Assembly: GCA_000231825.2 (NCBI GenBank)
Contig: JH720331.1
Location: 93,441 to 157,440, forward strand
Direction: 5' to 3'
Origin: Tetrahymena elliotti 4EA
Taxonomy: Eukaryota > Ciliophora > Oligohymenophorea > Hymenostomatida > Tetrahymenidae
DNA length: 64,000 nt
Shown here: in pieces, positions 41,555 to 54,600 of the stretch
How the letters are laid out: each line of letters starts with the position of its first letter
How positions within the stretch are numbered: the first letter of the stretch is position 1
Program-made: the position numbers and the translations under genes
Notes under the pieces: model-generated
What the model was told of the DNA's origin: nothing
Databases searched by the model: none
Seen by the model: only the letters and a program-made list of their open reading frames with translations

Positions 41555-42871
41555 TTAAAATAATAGAAGCAAAGAATTTCTAAAATCTTTGTTTAGCCTA
41601 TGAAAATATTTGTAAAACTATTATATTATTAATAGATTTAATATATATTCCTTTCTTTTGTTTTGGTTCTTTAACAACAAAGAGTTAAATCTTTAAATTA
41701 ATAATTGTTTAGGAAAGTCAAATAAATCCTTTAAGTGAATATTGATTAGTATTTCTAACTTAAAATTCTAAGCACACTCAAAATCACTAAGTTTTAAGCC
41801 TTGGTTGAAATAAAAATTTATAACCAATCAAGATTATATAAGTATTTATCTCAAATATTTCCATCCATGTATAAACAAACATTCATTAACAGGCATCTTT
41901 AACATAATGTAAATAAACATCAAATTATTTTATTCCATATCCATCCAAATATTTCTAATTAATTTATTTACATTTATAACTTATTCTTTGGCTTACTTAA
42001 AAAGAGAGTTGCAATCAAATATATTATCTATTTTTTATTGTTGAAAACTTTGAAGGTTGATTTAATTCTGAATTTATTTTACATAAATAAAATTTTTAAT
42101 TTAAAAATAGATTTTAAAAATTGAATTAAATTTGTTTCAAATTAATTTACTTAAAAAAACTTTATTTATTTCTTTATTAAAATAATGTTGTACAGTTTTT
42201 TTTAAAAAAAAATTACTTAAGTTAAATTAAAAAAATTATTAAACCTTGATTGAATCTATTATTTAAAAGATAATTTATAAAACTAAAACATAAAAAATAT
42301 ATTTTAATTTATTAGCACTAAAAATTAAAAAGACTGGGTTTAAATTTATTTTGTAAAAAACTGTTTTCAAAATCTATCTTAATTGATAAGAAATAAATAA
42401 ATTAAAAAAAATGTAATTGTTTTTAATTCATGATTTGTGATAATTTTATTAACAATAATTCACAAAAATTTGAATAATTTTATTTATAAAACAAACAAAA
42501 AAGGCTAATTTCTTATAATAAAAGTAACAAATCAAATTATTCTTCAAAAATTTTAATTTATTTTTAAAATAGTTTTTCATTTTAGGTAAAAATTTCAATT
42601 CATAAAAAAACATCTAAAACTTTAATAAATAATTCAGACAGGTTTTTGAAATTCTTAAAAAAATAAGGAGAAAAAAAAGTATTCAGATATGGAAACAAAT
42701 GTTTGAAATATAGAGTGAATCTTTGTTTTTTGAAGAATTGAAGGGTTTTGAATTTCAATCAGAAAGATATGATGTACTTTATTTAAGTATCAAAAATAAT
42801 AAACAATCCTGAAAAATAAATAATAATTTAATTAATTATAAAATTTTTACAAAAGTTTATTAGGTTTAGAA
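41555..42871. other. AT-rich divergent intergenic region
   Basis: About 1.3 kb between divergently transcribed genes, so it should contain both promoters. The sequence is A/T-rich without a recognisable gene, tRNA or repeat. Confidence 0.5.
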
Positions 42872-43486
42872 ATGAAATTTTTAAGTTTTGTCTTAATAAT
42901 TTGCGCTTTAACTGTTCTTGCCAAGGGAGAAGATCAGATTGATAAGTCAGATGTTTTGGAAGTTTCAGTTGATACATTTGATAATTTCATTGAGTTGACT
43001 AAAACTACTGATTATTTAGTTTTCTTCTACAGCCCTAATTGTCCTTACTGCTAAAGTATTAATGAAGATTTGAAAAACCTCAAAACTATGGTTGCTGATT
43101 ACAATTAAAAGGTAGCTACTCCTCAAAATAAGCCTTAATTAAAGATTGCTTTTATTAATGGTATCGAAAATAAGCCACTTATTCCCAAATTAGGAGTTGA
43201 ATTCTATCCTACCTTTATCTTTTACATGAATGGATTAGTTAGATTCTATCCTTAAAGTGGTGATAGAAAAGCTTAAAACTTGTTTGATTTCTACACTAAA
43301 GATTATTTGAAGGTTCTTCCTGAAATCCCTGGAGTTAGAAGAAACATTTTAACCAAGTAGGCTATCTACACTTTCTACAACAAGTTAGCTAATAAGTACG
43401 AATAATTACCTGAACTTTTCTGGGCTGCTGGTGCCATTCTTGGTTTAGGACTTCTCCTCCATAGTTTCCTTTACAGAAAGTTATGA
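42872..43486 (+). CDS. Small membrane-anchored thioredoxin/PDI-like protein
   Basis: An intronless frame of 205 codons gives 204 residues. The N-terminal 17-19 residues form a clear signal peptide (MKFLSFVLIICALTVLAKG). A single thioredoxin-like domain follows, with the redox motif CPYC (FFYSPNCPYCQSINEDL, about residues 52-68) and a cis-Pro-type YPTFIFY. Near the C-terminus is one transmembrane helix (FWAAGAILGLGLLLHSF) and a short RKL end. The layout resembles TMX-type or other single-domain PDI-family proteins of the endoplasmic reticulum, which catalyse disulfide exchange in secreted proteins. CPYC is closer to glutaredoxin/DsbA-type centres than to the CGHC of classical PDI. There is no KDEL-type retention signal, so the membrane anchor probably sets its location. 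Confidence 0.85.
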
Positions 43487-44393
43487 GTTAATGAGAAGTG
43501 ATTGAATAAGTTGAGGAAGCAACTTTCAAAATTAAAACCCATAAAATATTACGTTTAGCTTTTTAGCAATTATTCAGCAAAATATCATTTGTAAATTTTA
43601 TTTAAATGATAGAATTTGTATGTGTAATTTCCATAAATAATAAAAAGGGTTCGGAATATCATTTTAATTTTAAATTACTATTTTCAACACAAATTTCAAT
43701 GTCTAACAAACTCAAATATAAATTTTACCTTTTTTTTCGCCAAATATTTATCAACATCAAATTTAATAACTTGAATTAATTTTTTTAGTTGGTTGAATAA
43801 AAATTAGAAAGATACTCTTTTGAAAATTGATCAATAGAAGGTTTTGAAATTTTCTGTGTTATTAATTTGATTTTAGTACTTTGAAAAGAAGCAGATTTAT
43901 TTAATCAATTCTTTTTTAATTAATTTTTTTTAGGTAGAATTTATTTAATTTAATTTGAAAATTAAAATTTTTATAACCAAACCAGTTTTTAACTGAGAAT
44001 AGAAAAATGAGTATAAAATATACATTTTTGTTTAAATAAATCCTGGGTATGTAAAGAATTTGTTTTAAAAAATAATATTTAACTGATATTTAAAACTTTT
44101 TTTAGTTGTTAAAATATATTAAATATATCTATTATATTTTTATATCTTCTCTTCATATTTTTTATCTAATTTATTTTATATAAAAAACATCTACAAGCTT
44201 TTGTGATTATTTGTTAGGACTCATGATCTTTGTTTGATGCATCTTCTACGAACTAAATAAGAAGGATTTCTTAGATATTAGATATAAAAATAAGAAGCAA
44301 AAAAGTAAAGACTAAGTTAAAACAAATAAATTAAATAAAAAGAAACAAAATTAAATTAATTAAAAAGCAATATTAATAGAATATCATATAAAA
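43487..44393. other. AT-rich intergenic region
   Basis: Between two plus-strand genes. It should contain the terminator of the thioredoxin-like gene and the promoter of eIF3h. No other feature seen. Confidence 0.5.
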
Positions 44394-45990
44394 ATGGCTA
44401 ATCAAATTGATAAGGTCTTGATTGACGAACTTGTAATTTTTATAATAGATTTAGTTATATTTACTAGATAATAAAAGCCAAAGTTTTATCTGTGATTGAT
44501 TTCAGATGCAATTAAACAATTTTGCTTTAAATAATAGAAATTACTTCAATTATTTGCAAATTAGGATAAATGTTCAATTCAAGTTTTGAATTTAGCTTAA
44601 TCATATTAGGCTGTTAGCAAAATTTCTCATTCATTACATCTTGAACTCTTTCATATTACTTTGATGCAAATTATTTCACTAAATTATGCCTTGAGTATTT
44701 GACGTTTTCTTAAATTTTTTTCTAATTAAATAAATAGGTTATCTTAAAGATTTTAAAGCACGCTAAGTCCAGCGATGACAAAACAATTATTGGTTAATTA
44801 CATGGTTTTTATGCTGACAATATTGTTGAAATAACTCATACTTATCCTCTTGCTGACTCAGTAATAAATAATAGATTAATTTATATTATCTTTTGATTAA
44901 TGAATTGAATAATTCATAAAAGTAAATAACTTTTTAATTATAAAGTCTAGAATTGCTATCTCTTAAGCTGACTACGATCATTAAATGTCAAAACTTAGCG
45001 AAGAAGTTCATTTAGATAACAATAAAGTTGGTTGGTATCATGTGTCAAGCAAGAGTGATAACTTCGTTGCCTCTGATAGCTTTGAATAATAATCTAATTA
45101 CTAAGTAATAATTTAAAGTTATATTTAGAGCATGTTTATCTCCTTTGTAAAGCACAGAGAATATCTTACTTGAGCATTTAAAATATTTGTCTTAAACACT
45201 TTAGCAAAAATAGAATATGCTTTAAAGACTTAAATATCTCTTATTTAAAAATAACTTTTAAAAAATAAATAGATTAACAATCCTAATTGCATTTATTTGA
45301 TTTACGACAATTTGGAAGCTTTAAGAGGTGTTAACAACCCCTACAAGGCTTACAGAGTTAGTGATAAATACATCGATTTGAGTGAATAATCTAAAGTTAA
45401 TGTTTCTGACTTAAAGCAATTTAACACTAAGACTGATAAAGTATTCATTCCCATCCCTGTAGAAATTAGAAGAAACCCTCTTGCTGCTGTAAATAATTAT
45501 ATGAATATGATTTAGTTATATAAATAATTAATTCATTTTTAATTTATTAGGCTCTTATTTCTGAATATACTAAATAAATTTCTAAGAAGTATGAAAATCA
45601 ATATCACTCAAGTTTGAATATTTCCAGCTTACTCCAAAAAAATGCGTAAGAAAACAATTCTAAATTAGAAGTAAAATTTAAACCCTTCTTTTTTTAAAAA
45701 AGACACTACTTAAACGAATCCATTGAACAATTACATGAAGCTAACACTAATATCAATTTAGAATTCATGAAAAAATCTAAGGAAAGTAAATATGAAAAGG
45801 TAAATAAATTATAGTTTTTTAGTTTTCAAAATTTAGCAAACTTATTTTTTAAATAATTTAGGATGTTGATCCTCTTACATGGATTGATAATTTATTACTC
45901 TTAGAAAGAGTTCACACATTAGCAGATAATATTAATGATCAAAGTAAATTTGTTTCTGAAAGTACTGCTGCTTTGAAACACATTTCTTGA
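44394..45990 (+). CDS. eIF3h: Eukaryotic translation initiation factor 3 subunit h
   Basis: Six exons (44394-44432, 44738-44860, 44946-45104, 45273-45488, 45551-45799, 45862-45990) keep frame throughout and give 304 residues. The MPN (Mpr1/Pad1 N-terminal) domain begins with VLIDELVILKILKHAKSSDD, the pattern of eIF3h (human counterpart QIDGLVVLKIIKH). It continues with an ITHTYPL block, then LDNNKVGWYHVSSKSDNFV, then CIYLIYDNLEALRG. The metal-binding JAMM residues are absent, as in other eIF3h proteins, so it is a structural MPN subunit. The last exon (WIDNLLLLERVHTLADNI) matches the helical end of the family. eIF3h contributes to 43S pre-initiation complex assembly on the small ribosomal subunit. 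The first intron (305 bp) is long for this window. A shorter third intron with a micro-exon near 45129 is possible, but it is not needed to match the family. Confidence 0.9.
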
Positions 45991-46854
45991 AAACATAAAA
46001 AAATATTTAAATAAAATAATAAATAAATATGTAACATTTAAAGTTTATATATATTCTCCTTAAATAATCTCAAAGTATTGATAATATGAAAATATAATTC
46101 ACCTTAGCTATTATTAAGATAATTTACCACTTTTATTTACTTCAATTTGTTCCTAAAGATACTAAGTTCAAAAATAGATTAAATTTTCCATTAAAATTAG
46201 TCAACATTTAAAAAAAATTATTTGAGAAAATAAAATTTAAGAAATGTTTATTTTTATTGATAAACTATTATTAAACAAACTAAAAGAGAACAAAAATAAG
46301 AATTTATTATTCAACAAACTGTATGCAAGAATATATAGAAATCATCAAAAAAATTTTAACTTTATCAAAAATTTTACAAATAAAATTGAGTCAGAAAAAA
46401 ATAATATATATTTTTATGTTAGAATGAAGGTAAATTACTTGAATTTTTTTTTGACTCAATTTTTAAAAAATGTTTTAATTGCAAGATTTTAATTATTTAA
46501 TGCTTTTAGTATCAAATTAAAAGTAAAATCATCATTTTTTTAGGTTTTCTTCTTTGATTTTATTAAAATTGTTACAGATTTATTTTAAATTTATATATTA
46601 ACTCAACTCTTTGCAATTTTTCTCTTAATATTTTGAAAATTTTATAAAAACATTACTTTGATTTAATATAAAAATTTTGTAAAATAATACTATTCCTATA
46701 TAAAATTTATATATTCACTCACATCAATACCAGATTTAATGTAAGTTAATTTGTTTATAATTTTAATGATATAATTTATAATTTTACTAGAAATAAATGT
46801 ATTAATAACTATCAATAAAATTTAGGATATTTTTTTTAAATAATAAAACTTAGT
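45991..46854. other. AT-rich region between convergent genes
   Basis: 3' flanks of eIF3h and of the S28 peptidase gene. An ATG-started frame at 46244-46492 is Lys/Asn/Phe-rich and unlike any family I know; I treat it as chance. Nothing else seen. Confidence 0.5.
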
Positions 46855-48544
46855 TCATTATTTTAAAAGCTAACTCTTAATAAAATTTGTTTTCCTGGTT
46901 TAATTTGTTTTTTAGATACTGTCATAATGATCTTGTATCCATTAAGAGAAGTGCTCAATTATTTTTTGTCTAGTTTACTTTAACACAGGAGCATCTGTTT
47001 CTTTTGGTGTATATAATTCTACACAATGAGCACAATCATCACAATCAATTAAATAACTTACTATATCTCCTTTAGATTATTGTAACCCTGCCCATCTCCA
47101 AGGATCTTCAATACCATTTGTTAAAATCAAATTTGTTGCCTTCAAATTAACACCACCATACTAAATATTAACCCTACTAGGATTTGGGAAAATATCAGGT
47201 GTAAAAATCTATTTACAGAAATTAGTGTACATATCCAAATCAACTTCAGGGCTTCTCATACCTGTTTCAGGATTTGAACATGTTTAGAAAAAACCAAATT
47301 CAGTACAATACTACCAAGTCCATTACCTAGAACCATCATTTTCAGGATCGTATGTATCATTTCTAAGATAATATGAACCATAATAGTAAGGGGTGAAATC
47401 ATTTTCCTATTAAAACATTTTTTAATTTATTATTAATTATGATTTTAAACTGTTCTTTTCACCACAACAAGAAAATATCTTATAATGATTAAAAATATTT
47501 ATTTATTAATTATTAAAATTGATAATACCTTAGTGTAGTTAAGAATAGATTCATACTACTACTCAATTGTAGGATAGTTTAGAATTTCATTACAAAGTGT
47601 TGTACGAGAACCATATTGTATTAATCCAGTAAAAATATCAGCATAAAAGAAAAGGAATTCTCCATTATTCAAATGCTCTGAATTAAATTACTTTTTAACT
47701 TCTTAAGCTCTAACTGGATCTGATATTAAATTCTATACTAATATGTTCAAATCATGGATAGATTAAGCACATCTTTTTATTGAAAAAAAAGCTTTAATAT
47801 TTTTATCACCTTACATTATTTTTCAAAATATAGAGAATTCAATTTAAAATCACTTTTATCCAGAGCGAAGAGCAGAAAGACCTACTTACTAATCCATTTA
47901 GTAGTAATCAAGGATTGCATTAACGACTGCACTAGAGGCTAAAGCACCAATAGTAAGATGAGGGTATTTGTATCTGAACCATGCTGACATAGCTCCTGGG
48001 TAAGATCCACCAATAGTGAGCCTAGATACAATTATTTTACAAAATCATTTACTTTAAGAAGAAGTTTTATTTAAAAATATTTTATTAATAATTACCATGG
48101 AATATGGCTTTAGACTCCATGTAAATTATGATCTTTAACATATGTAATAAAGTAAGCCAAATCAGCAAGAGCTTAATCAACATTGAGATAGTAAAGATTG
48201 TGCTATTTCATAGATTAATCTCCAAATGGCATAGAATTTCCATAAAACCTGTGCTCAAGTACTAATACTAAGCTATTAAATTGTTAAGCTAATTATATAG
48301 GGAATTAGCGCTCTTCAGGTATACCAGGACAAGTGTATTCTCCACAAATATAAAGCAGTACTGATCCATTTTGAGGGTTATAATATTAATCTAAAACCCA
48401 ATATCTTTGTGACCAAGTTCTATTGTTTGTTATATTAAAATGATCAGTAAGTTAATAATCAAACCATAACTAAGTTTAGTTTATTGATTGACATTAACTT
48501 ATGCTGAACACAGCTAGTATTAATAAAATCAATTTCAATTTCAT
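46855..48544 (-). CDS. Serine peptidase of family S28 (lysosomal Pro-X carboxypeptidase/DPP II type)
   Basis: Four exons (48544-48096, 48021-47890, 47772-47529, 47406-46855) join in phase to 458 residues. A signal peptide ([18 protein letters not shown]) leads into the family's opening block (QLTDHFN). The alpha/beta-hydrolase core follows, with [16 protein letters not shown], nucleophile elbow [11 protein letters not shown] (Ser156), the acid in NGIEDPWRW (Asp376) and the base in [10 protein letters not shown] (His402). The Asp-His spacing fits the family, where human PRCP has 25 residues between them. S28 enzymes release residues after proline in acidic compartments or outside the cell, so lysosomal or secreted digestion is likely. 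A diverged paralogue lies about 0.8 kb upstream on the same strand. The triad is complete, so I expect activity. Confidence 0.9.
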
Positions 48545-49317
48545 TTTAATTTCTTAAATAAATCAAAAAATCTTTTTTAACTTTAATTTGCTAAAAAATA
48601 TAATTTGATTTTAATATATTTACTTTCAAAATAATAAAAGAAATTATGAAAATTCTCACATTCATTCAGTTTTGATGCTTACATTATTCATTCTTCTACT
48701 AAAAAAGTGCAAATATTTATTTATAATTTATAATAAATAATTCTCTCCAAGTTCTTTTTGTTATATTTCTAACATATTTTACTCATCACTTATTTCAGCA
48801 AATTTTATTTAAATTCAAAGTCAATTTATTTGGGTTAATACATTACATTTTTATTTTTTTAATTTACCATACTAAAATTAAATAATAAAATTATTAAAAA
48901 AAATAAATTATTATATTTATAAATATTGTATCAATAAAAATAGGTTATGAATTGAAGAGCATAGATAGAAAGAATCATATCCAACTCAAAGGTATTCCTC
49001 AAAAAAGATAAATAAATGTCTTTTTAAAGATTTTTTTAGTCATTTGATTAATCTTGGAAGAGTTTAGGTATTTTTACAATTTTAATTTGTTTGAAAAATG
49101 TTAATTATAATTTTAACTTAATTTAAAATGATATTTTTTTTATTTTATCATGAAAAATTTAGTAAATATGATAATAACAAAATTGTGGAAATATTTAATT
49201 TTTATAAATTTAAAATTATTATTAAAAGATTATAAAAATATAAAATATTAAATAGGAATTAGGATTAAATCTTATTTTTGTATATAAAAAAGCTTGAAAA
49301 AGAAGTACCAAAAGCTA
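48545..49317. other. AT-rich region between the two S28 paralogues
   Basis: Should contain the promoter of the downstream, catalytically intact S28 gene. No gene, repeat or RNA seen. Confidence 0.5.
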
Positions 49318-50913
49318 TCACTTACTTTCACTTTTATTGATCTTATTATTTTTATGATTACTTTTTTTCTTACTTTTGCTTTTAGTTTGAATTTTGATTT
49401 TTTTAACTTTTTACTTTTTGTTTTTAGCACCTTTATCTTTTTTACTTTTCTTTGATTCTAGTTACTCATTATGAGAGGTTATTTAATCTTTTTATGAACA
49501 TTAATGTGTCCATTAATAAATTGCATAATTAATATAATCTGCAATATATTAACCATTTTAATTTAATTCAAGGCATCTTCTAACTTTATCTTCATAAAAT
49601 GTTTATCCGTTATTTTAGTCAATTAGTTGTTATTCCTTTGTACAGTTCTTGTAAACAATTGAGCTCAAATTATCCATATTATTAATGAATAGAGTATTCT
49701 AGTAATTAAAGTTAATCCCTCCAAATTGCTATTCAAGAGAATCATCACTTTAAAATTATTTCTAATTAAATAAAGTTTTACAAATTTTCTAAAATATATA
49801 TTAAGGGATTTTTTTAAACAAAACGTTCTCGTTATTTTCATTTTCTTATTATGGTATAAACTTAGAAAATTTTAGGTCTGAACATTCTAAACGAATGAAA
49901 GGAAGGTAAGAGTTTTTAAATTTAGTTTAAGATGCATTTTGAGTACTTTATGAAGTTGTAAATTCTTAAATATCAAATAAGTTCTTATATTGTTGAGAGG
50001 AGTTTTAAATAATTTCATTAAAAATTTGAAAAGTTGTTTTATTTGTGATTTAGATGCAAAATTCCTAAATTTTAGCTCTGCTTTCCAGCTCTTTTTGCAA
50101 CAAACCTTAAAAGTAAAATAAAAACATATTTTGATCAATGTTGTGTTTGAAATTAAATAGTTCTAAAAGTTCTTTTTTACTGTCTTACTCTTAAATCTAC
50201 TAGTTTAAATTTAATAACAGTTCAGAAATTTATTGTTTGCATTAAGGTTAGCTTTAAGAAAGTTATTCATCTAAAATTTGGTTATATTATTCATAGCTAA
50301 TGTTAGCTAACTAACTATTAAAAGCAATGACTCCATTAATTAAATGAGGATATTTATTCTTAGCCCAAGTAGCAATGCTTCCAGACCAGTCTTGGCCCAC
50401 AACAGTACTGTTTTAAAGATTGAAATAAAAATTAAAAAAAAACAGTTTATTTAGATTTTAATATTACTTTTTCGATTCAAAAGAGATAATTTTCCTTTTT
50501 TGCAAAAATGAGATGAATAATGCTATATCAGCTATATTTTGTTATATTGATTAGTAGGAAAGGTAGTCCTTATCTAAAAACCTGCTTGTATAAGGTTAGG
50601 ATTATCCATAATATCTCATTTCTAATAAGATCATATTTACATTAGATTTTCTTCTCTAGCTGTCGAAAAAAGGAGGAATGCAAGATAGAATATCTTACGA
50701 GAGGTCTTTATCACAAATAAATATGATGCTTGATTTACTCTTTAAAGTATTTTAAGATTAATCATCTTTCACAACAAAGTATCTCTATTCCCAGAGTTCA
50801 AAGTTATCTGTAGAAAAGTGATCATATCTCTACTCTCTAAATGAATCATTTTCTACAAAAGACCCTAGAGCTATTTGCAAACAAACAAATATGATAAAAT
50901 AACTTCCTATCAT
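49318..50913 (-). CDS. Inactive S28 peptidase paralogue with a Lys/Ser-rich tail
   Basis: Two exons (50913-50468 and 50407-49318) with a 60-bp intron give 511 residues, TGA at 49320-49318. A signal peptide (MIGSYFIIFVCLQIALG) and the S28 opening (RYDHFSTDNFELWEQRYFVV) are present, as are the MILLEMRYYGQSQPY strand and NKYPHLINGVIAF. The nucleophile elbow reads VVGQDWSGSIATW where the neighbour has [12 protein letters not shown], so the serine is replaced by Asp155. The DPW aspartate region reads NNMDNLSS, and the His region reads NCTKEQQ. All three catalytic residues therefore appear lost. The middle of the protein is Gln/Asn-rich. The last 55 residues are almost entirely Lys, Ser and Asn. 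The frame is intact over 512 codons, so this looks like a maintained non-enzymatic paralogue rather than a pseudogene. Confidence 0.8.
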
Positions 50914-51629
50914 GGGTAATAAGTTTAAGCAATAAGTGCTTTTCAATTTAGAGTAATAAACTGAAATTTAAAAAGTCTAAATATTATTATCAAGAAATAT
51001 CTTGTCAACCTACGGTTTTGAATTAAAATCTCAGAAAATAAAGGATATGTTAAATAATTATTTCTAAACAATTATTCAAAAACTTATCAATTTTTATATT
51101 AAAATAAGAAATAATATAATAGGGTCTATTTTAGAATAAAATTTTTATTTAATTGAAAATTTACTCAATCATCTTTAAGTTATTTTAAAAACTTGTCAAC
51201 ATAATTTGAAATAAAACCCTCCTCTCAAACAACTTGTTTTAAAATACACATAAAATAATAAGAAATACTATTTTATAAATTATAAATCTAATATTTATTA
51301 TGAAGAAATATAAAAAAATTATTATTTTTTGTAAGTTTTTATCAACTACAAAAGCGAGTCTAGGATTATGGTATAATTTAGTAGAATGAATGAATTTGTT
51401 TGTGATTCTTAAAATTTAAGAAAACAATATAAAAGATAGTGTATGTATTGTTAATATTACTAATTTTAATATCAGAATTTACGCGCATATTTTGTGGAAG
51501 GTAAAAAAACAAATATTTAGAATTGATATAAAATCTAATTAAAAGAAGTGAAAAAAATTTAAAGAAAAATAGAATCCTTTTTATTAAATAGTCAATTAGA
51601 TTAAAATATTTAAGGATAATAAATTGAAT
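50914..51629. other. AT-rich divergent intergenic region
   Basis: Lies between divergent starts (inactive S28 paralogue, minus; B-box/AT-hook gene, plus) and should carry both promoters. No other feature recognised. Confidence 0.5.
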
Positions 51630-54600
51630 ATGAGCAGTGATTAATCTACTTTAGCAAGTGGATAAACAAACTAAAAGGTTATAGATAATCATTCTGAACT
51701 TAAGCAATTAAAAAATAGCAATTAGAGCTAAATTTCTACTAAAAATCAAAATAGTTAACTTAGCATGCAACAAGATCTTGATAGGAAATCTCATGTAGAA
51801 GGTAATCTTAAAAAAATTAATTAAATTTTTTAGCATTCCATACATAAATGGTATAATTAGATTATTTTAGATGTTAGATTAAATTGAACTTAAATAGCTA
51901 TTAATATTAATACAAAAATGTATCTTATTGTAAAGGAACGTAGAATGGTAGCAAGCTTTATAGTGAAAATTAAAATTAAAGTAGCAATAATAGCATAGAG
52001 AGAGGAGGAGAAAAAATGAATCATTAAAGTTCTAGTTTGAACCAATATAAGCATCAGTAGCATATAAACTATTTAAGAAATGATTATGGCTACTACTTTG
52101 GAAATAATAGTTATATTTCTTTTTGCAAAAATCATTCTACCAAAGAAGCAACTAAGATATGTTTACATGCTGGTTGTGCACTTACTAGGGAAATATGTGA
52201 TTAATGTGAAAAGTAATAACCACATGCGAGTCATCCTTAATCGATTGTTGATGCAAAGAAATTCTTTGTAGATGTTGAATTAGGATTAAAGTAATTTAGA
52301 TTGAATTCTCCTTTAATGAATGCTTCTGAGATGCTTGAATAAGCAAGATAGTTTATTTTACGCCACTTTTAGAGTATGAAAAATATGCTTGTTGAGAAAT
52401 CTCATAAATTAGTGACTATGTTAGCTCTTATAGAATAAACTGAAAGTGCTAAAAGAACACCTATGAAAACATATGAGTTAGAAAGATTTATTCGTGATGT
52501 AATGGACATATTTTAAATTCACAAATCAGGCAAATTAGAGTCTCATTAATCTCTTCAATTACTTGACTAAGACATTATAAAAGAAGAAATCAGCAGTGTA
52601 CTATTTATGATTAGAGACTTAGAAAATGTTGTAAGAGATTTGCATGACGATTTTGCTAAAGCATTGAAATTTGGTGATTATGGATATTATGCAGGAATGG
52701 AGAGACATCATAATCATGGGGGAAAGCATTAGTACTAAAACTAAGAGAGCAAGCAAAACATTTACAATAATTAAGCAACAAATCAAATCAAGTAAAAAAA
52801 AATAAATTAATAATTTAGAATTTTTAAGCAATTAATTACGCTGTTTATAAATATCTAGCCACTTATTAACTAGTTTAAAAGCTATTCTAAAAAGTAGTTT
52901 TGAGATTTTTCATCATTTAAAAGCTAAAACCATAATAAAATAAATTAAAAAAAGCAAATTAATTAACTCTAAACTTTTTAATTATATTAGTCATGGCAAT
53001 AACGAAGTAAAAGAGTATTCGAAATCTGTATAAGAATAGAGTGGTAAACATTAGAATTATAATACTTAAACTTCAATCAATTAGCCAAGTAGTTATCCTC
53101 ATAATTATGATAATCTTCAATACAATAAAAATAGCTTTAATTAATTGAGCTAAAAAGATAGCTCAAATATCAAGCAATTAGGTAAATTCTAAATTTGTGA
53201 TTTCTAAGGCAATTTTTATTAAAAATTATTTTGCTTAATGAAAGGAAATCATAAAATATGGGGATAATAGTAGTTTCATCCTAGTTCTTACAACATGCAA
53301 GCTGATATTGAAAATGGTGAAGGTTCGAATAGCTCTCATTAAAAGAAAATATCGAATTAGTTGACTAATATAGCATCAGTTAACTTAATTCCATAAAATG
53401 AATTTAATGCTGATGTTCTTATGGATCCTGCCTTTTTAAAACGTCCAAGAGGCCGCCCTAAAGGCAGTAAATGCAAAAGAAAAGGTAAATATAAAGGAAA
53501 GTATACTGATGAGGAGAAACTTTAAATTTTATAAGAAGTTGGAAAAAGTAAAAGTGTGTAAGTTATTGCAGAAAAATATAGTATCCAAAATTCCCTAATT
53601 CGCTATTGGGCTAGGTAACTTAAATATGAATTAGATCCTTAAACTGTTTCATCTAGAAGACCTTATCGTACATTTTCAAGAGAGAAAAAGAAAGTCATTG
53701 TGTAAGAAGCTATTAATAAAAGAGATATTGTTTTAGTTGCCTAAGAGTATGATGTCAACGCTTAGGTTTTAAAAAGATGGATTTTAAAGAGTGCTTAAGG
53801 TATTCTTTAGTCATAAGAAATGAGATAAATGATGAATGCTGTTCCTACTATAGGTGGAGATGAGGAAGATGATAATAGTGCTGATGATTCTGATTTACAC
53901 TCAGATGAAGAAGACGATGAAGGAGATGATGATGATGAAGAAGAAGAAGAAGAGGATGAAGATGAGGATGATGACGAAATGATAGATGAAGAAAATTAAA
54001 ATAGAGATGAATAATTTTTTGGAAGATAGAATAACAAAATATAAGATAATGACTCTTCAAATAATTAATTTAAGCATCCTAAGAAAACAAATTCTCCTTC
54101 CTAAAAGGTAGCTAAAAAATAATAATAATAAGAACACTAAGAAAATAATAATAGTAATAGCTTTAACAATTTATACAATTAAAACGAAGTAAAATAAAGG
54201 GTTGATGCTTAATCAGAAGATATTGAGGTTAAGCACGAAGAAAACAACACTTTAGAATAAAAAAATAGCTTAGCATAACAAATAAATTAGCAAAATTTAC
54301 AATCTTAACACTAATAAACAGAAAAAGATACAAGAAAAAGAAGAAAACATTAAGCTGAAGATGATGAAAGCGAAGAAGATGATAGCGAAGAAGAAGAAGA
54401 TAGTGATGATGAGGAAGAAGGTGATTATTCTTCATCGCCTAATGCCCCCTCCAAAAAATTAAAAACAAATTAAGAAACAAATAAAGTTGATAATGAGAAA
54501 TAAAATTTATCACCAAATTAATAAAATAACTAAATTAATAAAAACAAAAGTAGTAACCTTAACATATTAGATGCAAATATAAATGATATACTAAAATCAG

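Noticed and set aside
45129..45146. Possible 18-bp micro-exon (SMFISF) in the third eIF3h intron
   Set aside because: Direct joining of exons 3 and 4 already gives the residue spacing expected for eIF3h; there is no evidence for the extra six residues.
46244..46492. ATG-started small frame between eIF3h and the S28 gene
   Set aside because: Composition (Lys, Asn, Phe, Leu, Ile) is what random AT-rich DNA gives when TGA is the only stop. No domain and no flanking exons.
53848..54435. Minus-strand His/Leu-rich frames
   Set aside because: Antisense of the Asp/Glu-rich tracts (GAT/GAA codons) of the B-box/AT-hook protein.
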